Assembly (NCBI RefSeq): GCF_000317475.1
Contig: NC_019729.1
Span: 4,168,501-4,232,500, forward strand
Direction of reading: 5' to 3'
Origin: Oscillatoria nigro-viridis PCC 7112
GTDB taxonomy: Bacteria > Cyanobacteriota > Cyanobacteriia > Cyanobacteriales > Microcoleaceae
Length of the DNA stretch: 64,000 nt
Positions 8,613 through 17,800 of the stretch are shown here, piece by piece. The first letter of the stretch is position 1; each line of letters starts with the position of its first letter. Both the position numbers and the translations under genes were made by a program. The notes beneath the pieces were generated by a model. That model was not told the DNA's origin and did not search any database. It worked only from the letters and a program-made list of their open reading frames with translations.

Positions 8613-11600
8613 GATTAATACCTCCGTTATCCACATTCAATACTTCTCTTACCTTATTCAAAAATGCCAGGGAATTAAAATCCGCACTACCCCTACCATG
8701 ACTAAATATAGACAAAGCACCAACCGATTCATCGCCAATAATTCGCTCGTATGGGTCAAGTTTTAAACTAATATTGTGACGAGCTTCATACCGAGAAAAG
8801 TGGAATATTGTTAGATAATGTAGCAAAGTATTTTTGATTGCACCATCATAAATCAAACCTTCACGAATATCTTGATCGTCTAGGATACCTTGATAGATAT
8901 TCAACAGAGTAGAGTAGGAAATGACACCGTTATAAAAGTTCTTTTCCTCCCTGACTCTAATTCCGTTAAACAAGTTGAAAAACATCACAGCTTGCTGACT
9001 GGTATCTGCAAACAAGCTTTCAAGCTCCATTGCATCCTGAATGTAAAAGGATTTTCCTTTATCGCCTAGGAAACTGCGGACATAGTATTTGTCAAAGAAT
9101 ATCGGATAAATTTTGATATCCCGCCGCTCTCCCTTCAAAGTTCGGAGCAATTTTTTTGACATGAAAGATAATTCCTCATCTTCCTCAGTCTGAGTAATAT
9201 GCAGTGTACTCATGTAAGGTGCTTGCGAAATATATGCGAAATTCCGATATCCTTGCTGATAAAGCTGGCTCATGACATCTTCAAGGATTAACGGCTCAGA
9301 ATAAAGACGGCTGACACTGTAATTCTCGGAAAGTGTTTTCAGCATTTCAACTTGAATTGTACTGTCATCTAGGCGATTGATTCCGACAATTTCTCCGATT
9401 AAGCTGGCTTGTCTTTGGAAGCGGTTTTGATTGCTTCTTTTCGCATCACTATCCCGGCTGGAAACGACAATAATTGCTAACTTGTCTAATTCGGGAGCTA
9501 GCAGCACATTGTCGTTGAAGCGAAACTTTTTAGGAAGGATTGAATACAGGGAACTCAAGCCGTTACGAATTGTGAAACCATTGGGAGTTTTTTTAATCCG
9601 AAATCCTTGAGAAGTTGAGCGTTGTTTTTCACTCAAAATATGAGACAATGTTTTAGAAAGGTTAGCCATAAACACTTCTGACGGCGAAGGGTGATTGTGG
9701 TCGCCTTCGTGGAGCCTCACCATCGGAATAAACAAGTTATCTGCAGTGTTTTCGAGCAATATCCTCAGACAGATATAGGACAGCAGCAACATGGTAAACT
9801 TATAGACAAAAGCCGCCGCCGGTTGTAAACCTGTATCGCCACTGTCCAGTCGTCGGTTGTTATACCGGAATAACAGCAACTTATACTGTTTGAAAAAATT
9901 GTTATATGCACTCATCCGACTTTCTGGAACTGAAGCTACAGGCAAAATATCAACATCTTTGATATTATATTCCATGCTGAAATTTTGGCGTTCATCAGTC
10001 GGGAAATACCGGACATCTTCGATGCTGATATTGACTGGTAGCTGACAAATAGATTTTTCATCGACACTAGGTTCTTTGACGGTAATATAATGAAGCGTTT
10101 GCTTGTAATTTCGCTCCATAATCTCATTAAAAAATTTACCATTAGTCAAAATATTGTCAATATCTTCTACCAGACCTATTTTGAGGTTTACGTGTCGCGT
10201 TTCTGTGCGGGTTGGCAAAATTGTCTGACGTTCCAGAAAGCCTCTAAGCATTTTTCTCAGATGCGTAATTTTGTGTTTTATGTTAAACTGATTAAGCCCT
10301 TTAATAAAGTTGCGAAAAAGCTCTTTTTTATCCTCATCGTTAGAACCTTGCAAAACGGGCAATACTCTTTGTTCAAATATGGCTTTAGGCTGATGATTTA
10401 GTTCAGATTCCGGATCGTAATTTTGTGCTAGTGGGTTATTGCGGGAAGCAAGCACAAAATAGTAAAGCAATGCTATTTTTAACAGTTTGCGGACGAAGGT
10501 TTCGGGATTAGAATCTTCATCAAATTCTGCTTGATGTTCTTCACTGTCGGGATTTAGCAGGTTCAGATAATACTCAAATACATCTTTTCCACCGCGCGCT
10601 TGAACTGAGTTATCAAATTTTATTTTGAGGCCAAAGATAAACTTACGTTCGTTACGAGAATTGTCCGTACTTTCTCCCAAGTAACCTGATACAATGGGAA
10701 TAATTGGCAGTGCATCTAAAAATTCGGATCGGGCAAATATATCTCGATAATTAACTCGAACACCAGCATAATTAACTTCGTACTCGCCATCGGATTTAGT
10801 TGGGTCGTTGATGTATTCTTCTATCAATCTGAGGCGGCGAATCAAGTCTTCTAAATAGATGATGCCTACAGTATCTGTGCTGCTAGCGCGGATGTGTTCT
10901 AGCAGGTATTCCAAGTAGGTAATTTTAGCTTCTTTTTGAATTTTGCCGAGAGTTTCTTTGTCTACCAGTCGGATTAATTTGTGAAAATCCGAGTCGGGAT
11001 TTTTAACAATCTCATCAAGACGGTGGTTAAGGTCTTCTTTCTCACTGCTAGTGTCGGCATTTTCATTGATATAATTTTGCAAACCCTGCTTGAGTTCTTG
11101 TGCAAAAATATCAGTATTTCGGACGGTAACGGTCAATTTATGCAATTTTAAAGCCGCATGGCTTCCAGTACCTCGGCTTTCCAAAGTTAGCCTTTCTTTT
11201 TCTAAAGAAGGGTGGCGGGTGTCAAAATCGTATTTAAAGCCTAACTCTTTGCCGTTTCCCCGAAAAGATGGTGAGTCTAAGGGACTAATCAAATTAGCGA
11301 CAAAGCTTTCGATAGAAGTGTTTGGGGGCAGTTTTAATTCTAAATGTTGCCGCAAAAACTCTCTAATCTCTTTGACTTGACTGCCAAAATGCTCTTCAAT
11401 TTCCGGCGGTAAGTTAACAGTAGCAGAATCTGCTTGAGGTTCAAAAGAACCCAAGGGTTGCCGCACTTGCTTGCGGGAAACATCCGCAGCAATGGCATCA
11501 ATATCAATGAGCAAGCGGCGGTTGTCTTCTGATACGCTAAACGGGTTCTTTCCCTGCAAAACTTCTAAAATCTTGTCCAGCAAATCGCCATAGTCCACTG

Positions 11601-11637
11601 GAACTAAATCGCTGTCACCCAATGTTAAGCTGTTCAC
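8602..11637 (-). CDS. 1011-residue protein of unknown family, first large gene of the pair
   Basis: It starts at a GTG at 11637, with AAGGGG about 9 bases upstream, 13 bases after the YciI-like gene, and runs into the helicase-like gene with an 11-base overlap. No domain is recognisable. Visible features are acidic and helical N-terminal thirds, a hydrophobic helix (FVYKFTMLLLSYICLRILL) near 610-627, and a conserved-looking C-terminal part with AIIVVSSRDSD near 721, FAYISQAPYMSTLHIT near 800 and IYPIFFDKYYVRSF near 843. The alternating strands after residue 700 suggest an alpha/beta nucleic-acid or nucleotide domain, but I cannot assign one. I see no GCGATCGC octamer in this 3-kb gene, unlike its neighbours, which hints at horizontal acquisition. 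Strict co-expression with the ATPase implies a joint function. Confidence 0.85.
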   Translation of the reverse strand: MNSLTLGDSDLVPVDYGDLLDKILEVLQGKNPFSVSEDNRRLLIDIDAIAADVSRKQVRQPLGSFEPQADSATVNLPPEIEEHFGSQVKEIREFLRQHLELKLPPNTSIESFVANLISPLDSPSFRGNGKELGFKYDFDTRHPSLEKERLTLESRGTGSHAALKLHKLTVTVRNTDIFAQELKQGLQNYINENADTSSEKEDLNHRLDEIVKNPDSDFHKLIRLVDKETLGKIQKEAKITYLEYLLEHIRASSTDTVGIIYLEDLIRRLRLIEEYINDPTKSDGEYEVNYAGVRVNYRDIFARSEFLDALPIIPIVSGYLGESTDNSRNERKFIFGLKIKFDNSVQARGGKDVFEYYLNLLNPDSEEHQAEFDEDSNPETFVRKLLKIALLYYFVLASRNNPLAQNYDPESELNHQPKAIFEQRVLPVLQGSNDEDKKELFRNFIKGLNQFNIKHKITHLRKMLRGFLERQTILPTRTETRHVNLKIGLVEDIDNILTNGKFFNEIMERNYKQTLHYITVKEPSVDEKSICQLPVNISIEDVRYFPTDERQNFSMEYNIKDVDILPVASVPESRMSAYNNFFKQYKLLLFRYNNRRLDSGDTGLQPAAAFVYKFTMLLLSYICLRILLENTADNLFIPMVRLHEGDHNHPSPSEVFMANLSKTLSHILSEKQRSTSQGFRIKKTPNGFTIRNGLSSLYSILPKKFRFNDNVLLAPELDKLAIIVVSSRDSDAKRSNQNRFQRQASLIGEIVGINRLDDSTIQVEMLKTLSENYSVSRLYSEPLILEDVMSQLYQQGYRNFAYISQAPYMSTLHITQTEEDEELSFMSKKLLRTLKGERRDIKIYPIFFDKYYVRSFLGDKGKSFYIQDAMELESLFADTSQQAVMFFNLFNGIRVREEKNFYNGVISYSTLLNIYQGILDDQDIREGLIYDGAIKNTLLHYLTIFHFSRYEARHNISLKLDPYERIIGDESVGALSIFSHGRGSADFNSLAFLNKVREVLNVDNGGINHDW
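8621..8625 (-). promoter_or_regulatory. Shine-Dalgarno inside the upstream gene that fixes the helicase start
   Basis: GGAGG on the minus strand ends 8 bases before the ATG at 8612. It lies within the last codons of the upstream gene, the layout of translational coupling. Confidence 0.7.
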
Positions 11638-11650
11638 CCTGTTAACCCCT

Positions 11651-11920
11651 TCAAAAAGCTTGAATCCACTCTTTCACGTCGTACTCAGTCCAAACCCCAT
11701 TTACCCAATAAGGATCGGCTTCCACTAATTCTCGCACGGCCGCCTCATCTTCCGCTTCGTAAATTGCAAAAACTTTTGTTAAATCTTTGGTTGGCCCGAT
11801 CGTACTTAATACTCCCGATTCCTTCTGCTTAGCCAATCCGGCTAAATGAGCGTCTCGAAACGGAGCGCGTTTTTCGATAACGTCTTCGCAGTAACTTCCC
11901 CACATCACATATTTGGTCAC
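11651..11920 (-). CDS. YciI-like protein
   Basis: An 89-residue protein matching the YCII (DGPF-related) family: MTKYVMWGSYCEDV at the start, a conserved RDAHLAGLAKQKESG helix with the family's His, then FAIYEAEDEAAVRELVEADPY and a C-terminal strand. These ferredoxin-fold proteins are small enzymes or binding subunits of mostly unknown role. It ends 13 bases before the GTG of the 1011-residue protein, so all three minus-strand genes probably share one transcript. YciI proteins are common housekeeping-type genes, so it may predate the insertion of the large pair and simply lend it a promoter. Confidence 0.85.
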   Translation of the reverse strand: MTKYVMWGSYCEDVIEKRAPFRDAHLAGLAKQKESGVLSTIGPTKDLTKVFAIYEAEDEAAVRELVEADPYWVNGVWTEYDVKEWIQAF

Positions 11921-12081
11921 GGTTTTGAGCCTTAGATGAATTTGTTTAAAAGTTATTGTACAATAGGAGTAACAGGATTTAACGAAAATTTTAAGGATTA
12001 AGATTAATTAACCGCAGAGGGCGCAGAGGGCGCAGAGGAAGAGGGGAAACAGAGATGATTCTTAGATAGGAGAAGATTGCT

Positions 12082-12654
12082 ATGACTTTATTAGACATTC
12101 GTTTGTTGACGGTTCAAGAGTATCACCGTATGGCCGAAATTGGGATTCTTGACGAAGATGAACGAGTAGAATTACTAGCAGGACAGATAGTCAAGATGGC
12201 AGCAAAAGGAACAGCACACGGTGCAGCGATTGCGCGCACGAAGATATTACTGGATAACCGTTTAGGAGAGCAGATTTTTGTGCGGCTGCAAGACCCGGTT
12301 CGGCTCAATAATTACTCTGAACCAGAACCAGATATTTCTGTAGTCATACCCGATCCACTTTACTATGAAGACCACCATCCAACTCCCTCAGAAATTTATC
12401 TGATTATTGAAGTTGCCGATACAACCCTGAGAACAGATTTGGGGATTAAAGCGACTATTTATGCTCAGTCGGGAATTGCTGATTATTGGGTTTTGGATGT
12501 TAATAATCGGCAACTCCACGTTTTGCGAGAACCGAGTCAGGATGGTTATCAAAGTATAGTAGTTCTTGGGGATGATGCGAGCATTTCTTCTTTGCAGTTT
12601 CCCGAGATTTCCTTTATGGTTCGGGATATGTTGCGGCCGTTGGTGTCAATTTAA
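12082..12654 (+). CDS. Uma2 family protein (DUF820, restriction-endonuclease fold)
   Basis: A 190-residue protein with the Uma2 pattern: a start ending in VQEYHRMAEIGIL, then VELLAGQIVKM, then the putative active site EPEPDISVV followed by IYLIIEVADTTL and IKATIYAQSGIADYWVLD. These give the acidic residues of a PD-(D/E)XK-type nuclease fold. The family is hugely expanded in cyanobacteria and its biological role is unresolved; it is often carried as scattered single genes. AGGAGA lies 9 bases before the ATG. A second, divergent copy is at 32464. The upstream leader contains GAGGGCGCA tandem units. Confidence 0.9.
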   Translation: MTLLDIRLLTVQEYHRMAEIGILDEDERVELLAGQIVKMAAKGTAHGAAIARTKILLDNRLGEQIFVRLQDPVRLNNYSEPEPDISVVIPDPLYYEDHHPTPSEIYLIIEVADTTLRTDLGIKATIYAQSGIADYWVLDVNNRQLHVLREPSQDGYQSIVVLGDDASISSLQFPEISFMVRDMLRPLVSI

Positions 12655-12915
12655 TTAACGTTAAAAATTGAGTCCGGCAGGGGTTGAAACCCCCGCCTCA
12701 AAGCTGAAGTCCTCTCAAGAGGACTGAAGAGTTCATTAGTTAGAAATTATGCACTTTAGACGGTTTTATTGCAAGAATTTGAGATTCTTCGCTTTGCTCA
12801 AAATGGCAAATTTACCTTGTAATCCGTAAATCTTATTAGTCCTCTTGAGAGGACTTTAGCTTTGAGCCAGGGAATTCATTCCCTGGCGGTTTCCATTGGT
12901 TAGTAGCGGCCTATT
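12655..12915. repeat. Large inverted repeat between Uma2 and pheT
   Basis: Arms of 29 bases at 12697-12725 and 12838-12866 match at 28 positions when reversed. Each arm itself contains a hairpin, AGTCCTCT..AGAGGACT. Hairpins GGGGTTGAAACCCC (about 12680) and CCAGGGAATTCATTCCCTGG (about 12867-12886) flank them. It could terminate both converging genes and belongs to a family seen again at 45314-45371. Confidence 0.75.
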
Positions 12916-15378
12916 TTAGCTTCTCAAACTAACGCCGAATTTCTCTACTAAAACATCGCGCACTTTTTGTTGTGCCGGTTCGACATCGGTTTCGCTCAAA
13001 GTTCGATCGCCCGCGCGGTAAATTAACCGAAAAGCCAAACTCCGCTGTCCCGCCGGCACGTTGTCGCCCCGATATTCGTCGAACAATTCCACCGAATCCA
13101 GCAGACTACCCGCCGCCTTTTTCATCGCACTCTGCATCTCCACAACCGGAACTTCAACCGGTGCGAAAAATGCAATGTCTCTGTCGGAAGCGGGGAAACT
13201 CGAATAACCCGCAAACTTGCGAGTTAAGTTGCTGCATCGCCCTAATCCACCCAACAGCACCGCTAAATCTAATTGAAACACGTAAACCTGCTCGGGCAAA
13301 TCCTTTTCTTGCTGCAATTGCGGGTGCAACTGTCCGAAAACTCCTAAATGTTTCCCGTTTAACGATAACGCCGCCGTGCGGCCAGGATGCAAGCGCGTAT
13401 TCGAGGAATCGCTTTGATATTCCACCGACAAACCCAACTCTTGAAATGCGCTTTCCAAAATACCTTTTGCCTCAAACCAACTCAAAGGTCGATCGCGCCC
13501 GGACTGCTGCCATTTCCACACAGTCGGATCGCCGCCGATAATCCCCGCCACTGCATCGGCTTCCTTCATTGTGGGGTGGGCATCCTGCCCGCCCTCTTCC
13601 TTCCAGAAAATGCGGCCGACTTCAAAACCGTTTAGCGCGCCATTTCCCTGTTCTAAATTGTACTGGAAAGCATCAATCAAACCCGACAGCATTTCTGTCC
13701 GCAAAGCCGAATACTCCACAAACAGCGGATTCGCCAGCACTACCTGATTGTCTCCCTCAGTTTTCACCAAAGAATAGTGCATCAACTCCGTCAAACCGGC
13801 CGCCCGAAAAGCCGATCGCACATTCCGAATTGCCGCATATTCTGCCGACAGATAACCTGGTTCCGTTTTGCTAGGCAAAGTATCGCAGAAATTGTCATAA
13901 CCGTGGAGTCTGGCAACTTCCTCAATTAAATCAATTTCCCTTTCTAAATCGCGGTAGCGGTAAGGCGGCACAGTCACATTCCAAACCCGTTCTTTTTCCG
14001 TCGGAACAACTTCGCATCCCAAGGCTGTCAGAATATTTTTTACCTCTTCCGGTTCCAGATATTTAGAACCGCCCGTTTCTCCTCTTTTCAACTGCCCCAA
14101 AACCAGATTTACTCGGTCTAAACGCAATTCGAGCGATCGCGAAAAACTCAAATCATCGCCGGAACTCGCCGTTTTCTGAACCGTCGCAGTGCCTCCAGCC
14201 AACTCCAAAATTAGAGCTACAGCGCGGTTGCAGGCCGTCGCCAAGGCTGCCTGATTCACCCCCCGTTCGTAGCGGATCGATGCCTCGCTCCGCAAGCCTT
14301 GAGCGCGCGCAGAACGGCGAATCGTTGCCTGGTCAAAAATCGCTGCTTCCAAAACTAAATTTTGCGTTCCTTCGTGAACTTCCGTATCTTCGCCGCCCAT
14401 TACCCCAGCCAAAGCAACAGGTTTGTCGCTAGCAGTAATTAACAGATTTTGAGCTTGCAAATTGCGGTTTTGTCCGTCCAAAGTTTTGAAGGATTCGCCT
14501 GTTTTGGCAAAGCGGACGCCGATGCTGATATCTTGAGTACCGGTGAAAGATTGCAGGCGATCGCGATCGAAAGCGTGCAGCGGTTGTCCCCATTCCAATA
14601 AAATGTAATTAGTCACGTCAACCACATTATTAATCGGCCGCACTCCCGCCGCCTGCAACCGCTGCTGCAACCAAGCTGGAGAAGCAGCAATTTTCACACC
14701 TTCAATTGCCGTGCCGATGTAAATCGGGCATCCTTGCGGTTCCGATATTTCTACTGCCAAACCAGGACTTTCTTTGCCCTCAATTGCAACACCGTTCGCT
14801 GCGGGAATTCTCAAACTCGCCCCAGTCAGCGCCGCCACTTCCCGCGCTACACCCACCATGCTCAAAGCGTCAGCACGGTTGGCAGTTGCTGTCAAGTCTA
14901 AAATCACGTCATCTAAACCCAAAAGCGGGCGAATATCGCTGCCCAATTCTGGATTTTCCAACTCAAAAATGTGAATGCCGGCTGACTCTTTAGCCAGTCC
15001 CAATTCTGCTAGAGAACAAATCATTCCTTCTGAAGGAACTCCCCGCAATTTAGCAGGTTTAATCTTTAAATCAATAGTCGATAAATAAGTGCCAACAACA
15101 GCGACAGGCACGTAAATGTCTGCCCTAGCGTTGGGTGCGCCGCAAACAATATTCAAAGGTTCTTCAGAACCCACATCCACTTGACAAACTCTCAATTTGT
15201 CTGCATTCGGATGCTGTTCGCAGGCGATGATTTTGCCCAAAACTACACCGCTTGCCCACGGGCGGCGGTCTTCGATTTCTTCCACTTCAAACCCTGCCAT
15301 TGTCAGGGTTTCGGCTAATTCTTCCGGCGATATTGCCACATCCACCAATTCCCGGAGCCACTTTAGAGAAATACGCAT
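12916..15378 (-). CDS. pheT: Phenylalanyl-tRNA synthetase beta subunit
   Basis: An 820-residue protein with the full bacterial PheT order: an N-terminal EMAP-like tRNA-binding domain ([18 protein letters not shown] near 50), B3/B4 editing region ([21 protein letters not shown] near 165), B5 domain, catalytic-like core and a C-terminal anticodon-binding domain ([14 protein letters not shown] near 725). With PheS it charges tRNA-Phe; pheS is not adjacent, as is common in cyanobacteria. An oddity is the GGQDAHPT segment near residue 600, encoded by a dispersed hairpin repeat at 13571-13594. It lies in a loop of the core and the rest of the protein is intact. Confidence 0.97.
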   Translation of the reverse strand: MRISLKWLRELVDVAISPEELAETLTMAGFEVEEIEDRRPWASGVVLGKIIACEQHPNADKLRVCQVDVGSEEPLNIVCGAPNARADIYVPVAVVGTYLSTIDLKIKPAKLRGVPSEGMICSLAELGLAKESAGIHIFELENPELGSDIRPLLGLDDVILDLTATANRADALSMVGVAREVAALTGASLRIPAANGVAIEGKESPGLAVEISEPQGCPIYIGTAIEGVKIAASPAWLQQRLQAAGVRPINNVVDVTNYILLEWGQPLHAFDRDRLQSFTGTQDISIGVRFAKTGESFKTLDGQNRNLQAQNLLITASDKPVALAGVMGGEDTEVHEGTQNLVLEAAIFDQATIRRSARAQGLRSEASIRYERGVNQAALATACNRAVALILELAGGTATVQKTASSGDDLSFSRSLELRLDRVNLVLGQLKRGETGGSKYLEPEEVKNILTALGCEVVPTEKERVWNVTVPPYRYRDLEREIDLIEEVARLHGYDNFCDTLPSKTEPGYLSAEYAAIRNVRSAFRAAGLTELMHYSLVKTEGDNQVVLANPLFVEYSALRTEMLSGLIDAFQYNLEQGNGALNGFEVGRIFWKEEGGQDAHPTMKEADAVAGIIGGDPTVWKWQQSGRDRPLSWFEAKGILESAFQELGLSVEYQSDSSNTRLHPGRTAALSLNGKHLGVFGQLHPQLQQEKDLPEQVYVFQLDLAVLLGGLGRCSNLTRKFAGYSSFPASDRDIAFFAPVEVPVVEMQSAMKKAAGSLLDSVELFDEYRGDNVPAGQRSLAFRLIYRAGDRTLSETDVEPAQQKVRDVLVEKFGVSLRS
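13571..13594. repeat. Hairpin repeat inside pheT
   Basis: GTGGGGTGGGCATCCTGCCC plus GCCC, the same unit as at 3666-3690 in the lipoprotein gene. It is read in frame on the minus strand as GGQDAHPT. Confidence 0.75.
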
Positions 15379-15911
15379 AATTTAGTCAGTAGTGAGTTGT
15401 CAGTGCTCTGTAGTTATTAGTCATTAGTCGGCGCCGACGGGCTACGACTTTTGAGTCCCAGAATTTATTCGGGAAAGCTTTTCATAGCATACTAATTCAA
15501 ATTTGTCAATACTATTAGGGTATACATCAGCAAAAACTAAGGATCTGCCCACAGGTGGATGGCGACTGGAGGATGAGTAGCATTCTCATTCAGAGAATGA
15601 GCTATGCTAGAAACATCTAACAACGCAAAAAGCACTTAAGTTTAGAAAGACTTTACACAAAAAAGGGCAACGTTAGCAAGTCTTTAAACTATCTTCAAGG
15701 ATAATCAACCGAAAAAACTCACAGCAGCGAGATAATCAAAATAGGGAAAAGATATCGGCCTAAAAGACTTAGGTGCAATTCCAATTCGCAATCGAAGGCA
15801 CGGCCTGCCGAAAACTGATAGATTAGTATGTCTACCAGAAGCAGGAACAGGCAATTTGTGCAGTCGAGCGACGCTGACAAGATCAGAACAACATAGGCAA
15901 ACTCAATCAAT
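15379..15911. other. 533-base non-coding region upstream of spkB
   Basis: No credible gene on either strand. It holds a short stretch of AGTCATTAGTC units near 15415-15430 and a small hairpin CATTCTC..GAGAATG at 15581-15599. The remainder is A-rich and should contain the promoter and leader of spkB. Confidence 0.5.
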
Positions 15912-17543
15912 ATGAGCTACTGCGTAAATCCGGGCTGTCCCCATCCTCAAAACCCTGCTGACTCTATTCTCCAATGTCAGACCTGCGGTGCGCGGTTATT
16001 GCTGCGCGCTCGCTACCGAGTTATTGAACCGTTAGGACAAGGAGGTTTTGGAGCTACATTTCTGGCAAAAGACATCTCATTGCCCGGTCAACCGAGTTGT
16101 GTAGTCAAGCAACTGCGACCCAGTAGTTCGTCGCCGCGAGTTTTAGAAATGGCGCGGGAATTATTCAAGCGAGAGGCAAAAACCCTCGGCCAACTGGGCG
16201 ACCACCCGCAAGTACCGAGGCTGCTAGACTATTTTGAAACGGAACAGCAATTTTACTTAGTTCAAGAGTATGTTAGAGGCTCGACTTTGAAACAAGAAGT
16301 CAAGCACTCAGGCCGTTTCAACGAATCGGATGTTAAAAATTTTCTATTAGAAATTCTGCCAGTAGTGCAATATATCCACAGCCAAGGAGTAATTCACCGA
16401 GACATCAAACCCGCAAATATTATTCGCCGAGTTCAAGACGGCCACTTAGTTCTGATTGACTTCGGAGCGGTAAAAGATCAAGTCAGCCAAACAATATTAT
16501 TAGACCCCGCCGACCAAAGCGCCAACACAAAATTTTCAGTCGGCACATTTAGTTTTGCTCCCCCGGAACAAATGGCGCTGCGGCCGATATTTGCCAGCGA
16601 CATCTACGCCTTGGGGATGACTTGCTTGTACTTGCTGACAGGAAAATCGCCCAAGGATTTAGATTTTGATGGAGTAACCGGCGAAATTGTTTGGCAGCCA
16701 CACGTTCAGCTGAGTCCAAATTTTGCGCGGATTCTCGAAAAAATGCTGAAGCCGATGGTTGGTCACCGCTTCCAATCAGCAGCAGATGTCCTCAGAGCTC
16801 TCTCTGGCGAATTTGAAGACCCAAGTCTTGTCGATGGCTTGGCAACTCAATTCCACGGCTCTTCTCGTGCTGTTGAAGAACCGACAATATTTAATGACGA
16901 GGGTTCTTCGTGGTCACCGCCGAGGAGCAAAATTAATCAAGATTTACGATCGAACCACACCCGCCCTGGTAGAACTTCCTTCAGCCAATCTGGGAACACG
17001 GGGATGCAGCCCAGAGTTTCCCGTACTCTGGCTGAGTCGGGCAGAACTTTCGGAACGGTTGGACCTTCTAGCGACAATTTAGCAGCGTCAAAGCTATCGA
17101 AAGTTGCTCCTAAGTGGGACACCAACAGCGTGCGAGCGGCATACTTTAAAGGCAAGCGCGATTTTGCTGACTGCGAACTGTCTGGCCTGCAACTGCAAAA
17201 ATTGCAGTTAGCGGGAAGTAATTTTTATCAGGCTAGGTTGGTGAAGGCAAATTTGCAAGCAGCGGATTTGTCGGGGGCGAATTTGGGTCACGCGAGGTTA
17301 ATTCAGGCGAATTTGCGAGATGCTAATTTGACTGAGGCTTATTGCAGCACTGCCAATTTTGAAGGGGCGGATTTCCGAGGCGCTGATTTGACGGGGGCTT
17401 ATTTGACTAAGGCGAATTTGCGGGGAGCAAATTTGTGCGGGGCGAATCTTACCAACGCTACAGTTTCTGATGAACAATTGGCAATGGCCAAGACCAATTG
17501 GCTTACTGTTAAGCCGGATGGCAAGCGAAGTTTTGGATTTTAA
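15912..17543 (+). CDS. spkB: Serine/threonine protein kinase SpkB, with zinc-finger and pentapeptide repeats
   Basis: A 543-residue protein with the architecture of Synechocystis SpkB. The N-terminus has CVNPGCPHPQNP and CQTCG, four cysteines able to bind zinc or sense redox state. The kinase domain follows (GQGGFGATFLAKD glycine loop, VVKQL lysine, HRDIKPANI catalytic loop, DFGAVKD, APPEQM). A low-complexity linker at ~300-410 precedes a C-terminal run of A(D/N)LXX pentapeptide repeats from ~425 to 520, a right-handed beta helix. SpkB acts in oxidative-stress signalling in Synechocystis; the same role here is inferred by homology. The kinase motifs are all intact. Confidence 0.92.
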   Translation: MSYCVNPGCPHPQNPADSILQCQTCGARLLLRARYRVIEPLGQGGFGATFLAKDISLPGQPSCVVKQLRPSSSSPRVLEMARELFKREAKTLGQLGDHPQVPRLLDYFETEQQFYLVQEYVRGSTLKQEVKHSGRFNESDVKNFLLEILPVVQYIHSQGVIHRDIKPANIIRRVQDGHLVLIDFGAVKDQVSQTILLDPADQSANTKFSVGTFSFAPPEQMALRPIFASDIYALGMTCLYLLTGKSPKDLDFDGVTGEIVWQPHVQLSPNFARILEKMLKPMVGHRFQSAADVLRALSGEFEDPSLVDGLATQFHGSSRAVEEPTIFNDEGSSWSPPRSKINQDLRSNHTRPGRTSFSQSGNTGMQPRVSRTLAESGRTFGTVGPSSDNLAASKLSKVAPKWDTNSVRAAYFKGKRDFADCELSGLQLQKLQLAGSNFYQARLVKANLQAADLSGANLGHARLIQANLRDANLTEAYCSTANFEGADFRGADLTGAYLTKANLRGANLCGANLTNATVSDEQLAMAKTNWLTVKPDGKRSFGF

Positions 17544-17800
17544 GCAGTCAGCAGTCATTAGTCAGCAGTCAGCAGTCAACAGTCAACAGTCATTAGTCAT
17601 TAGTCATTAGTCATTAGTCATTAGTCATTAGTCAGCAGTCAGCAGTCAACAGTCAACAGTCAACAGTCAGCAGTCAACAGTCAACAGTCAACAGTCAACT
17701 CCCCACTCCCCCAGTCAGGTGAGTCGTCAGGAGGAAGCCCGATCGCCCCAAAGCCGCCTAAATTAAAAACTAGGAATGGAGGATTCGATCGTACCTAAAC
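17544..17800. repeat. Heptamer tandem repeats after spkB
   Basis: About 150 bases (17546-17700) of AGTCAAC, AGTCAGC and AGTCATT heptamers in mixed order. Shorter stretches of the same units lie at 23947-23982, 27417-27451, 46883-46912 and 47650-47715. Past 17700 the sequence is the leader of the next kinase. Confidence 0.9.

Noticed and set aside
8602-11637. Prokaryotic Argonaute/PIWI-RE protein
   Set aside because: The partner helicase and the strand pattern late in the protein recalled PIWI-RE islands, but I could not place a DEDX tetrad or the conserved PIWI motifs, and the ATPase is not clearly DinG-like. Left as unknown.
15719-15910. Small minus-strand membrane protein upstream of spkB
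   Set aside because: Hydrophobic, but with no ribosome site, no family resemblance and its start abutting the spkB start; probably chance.
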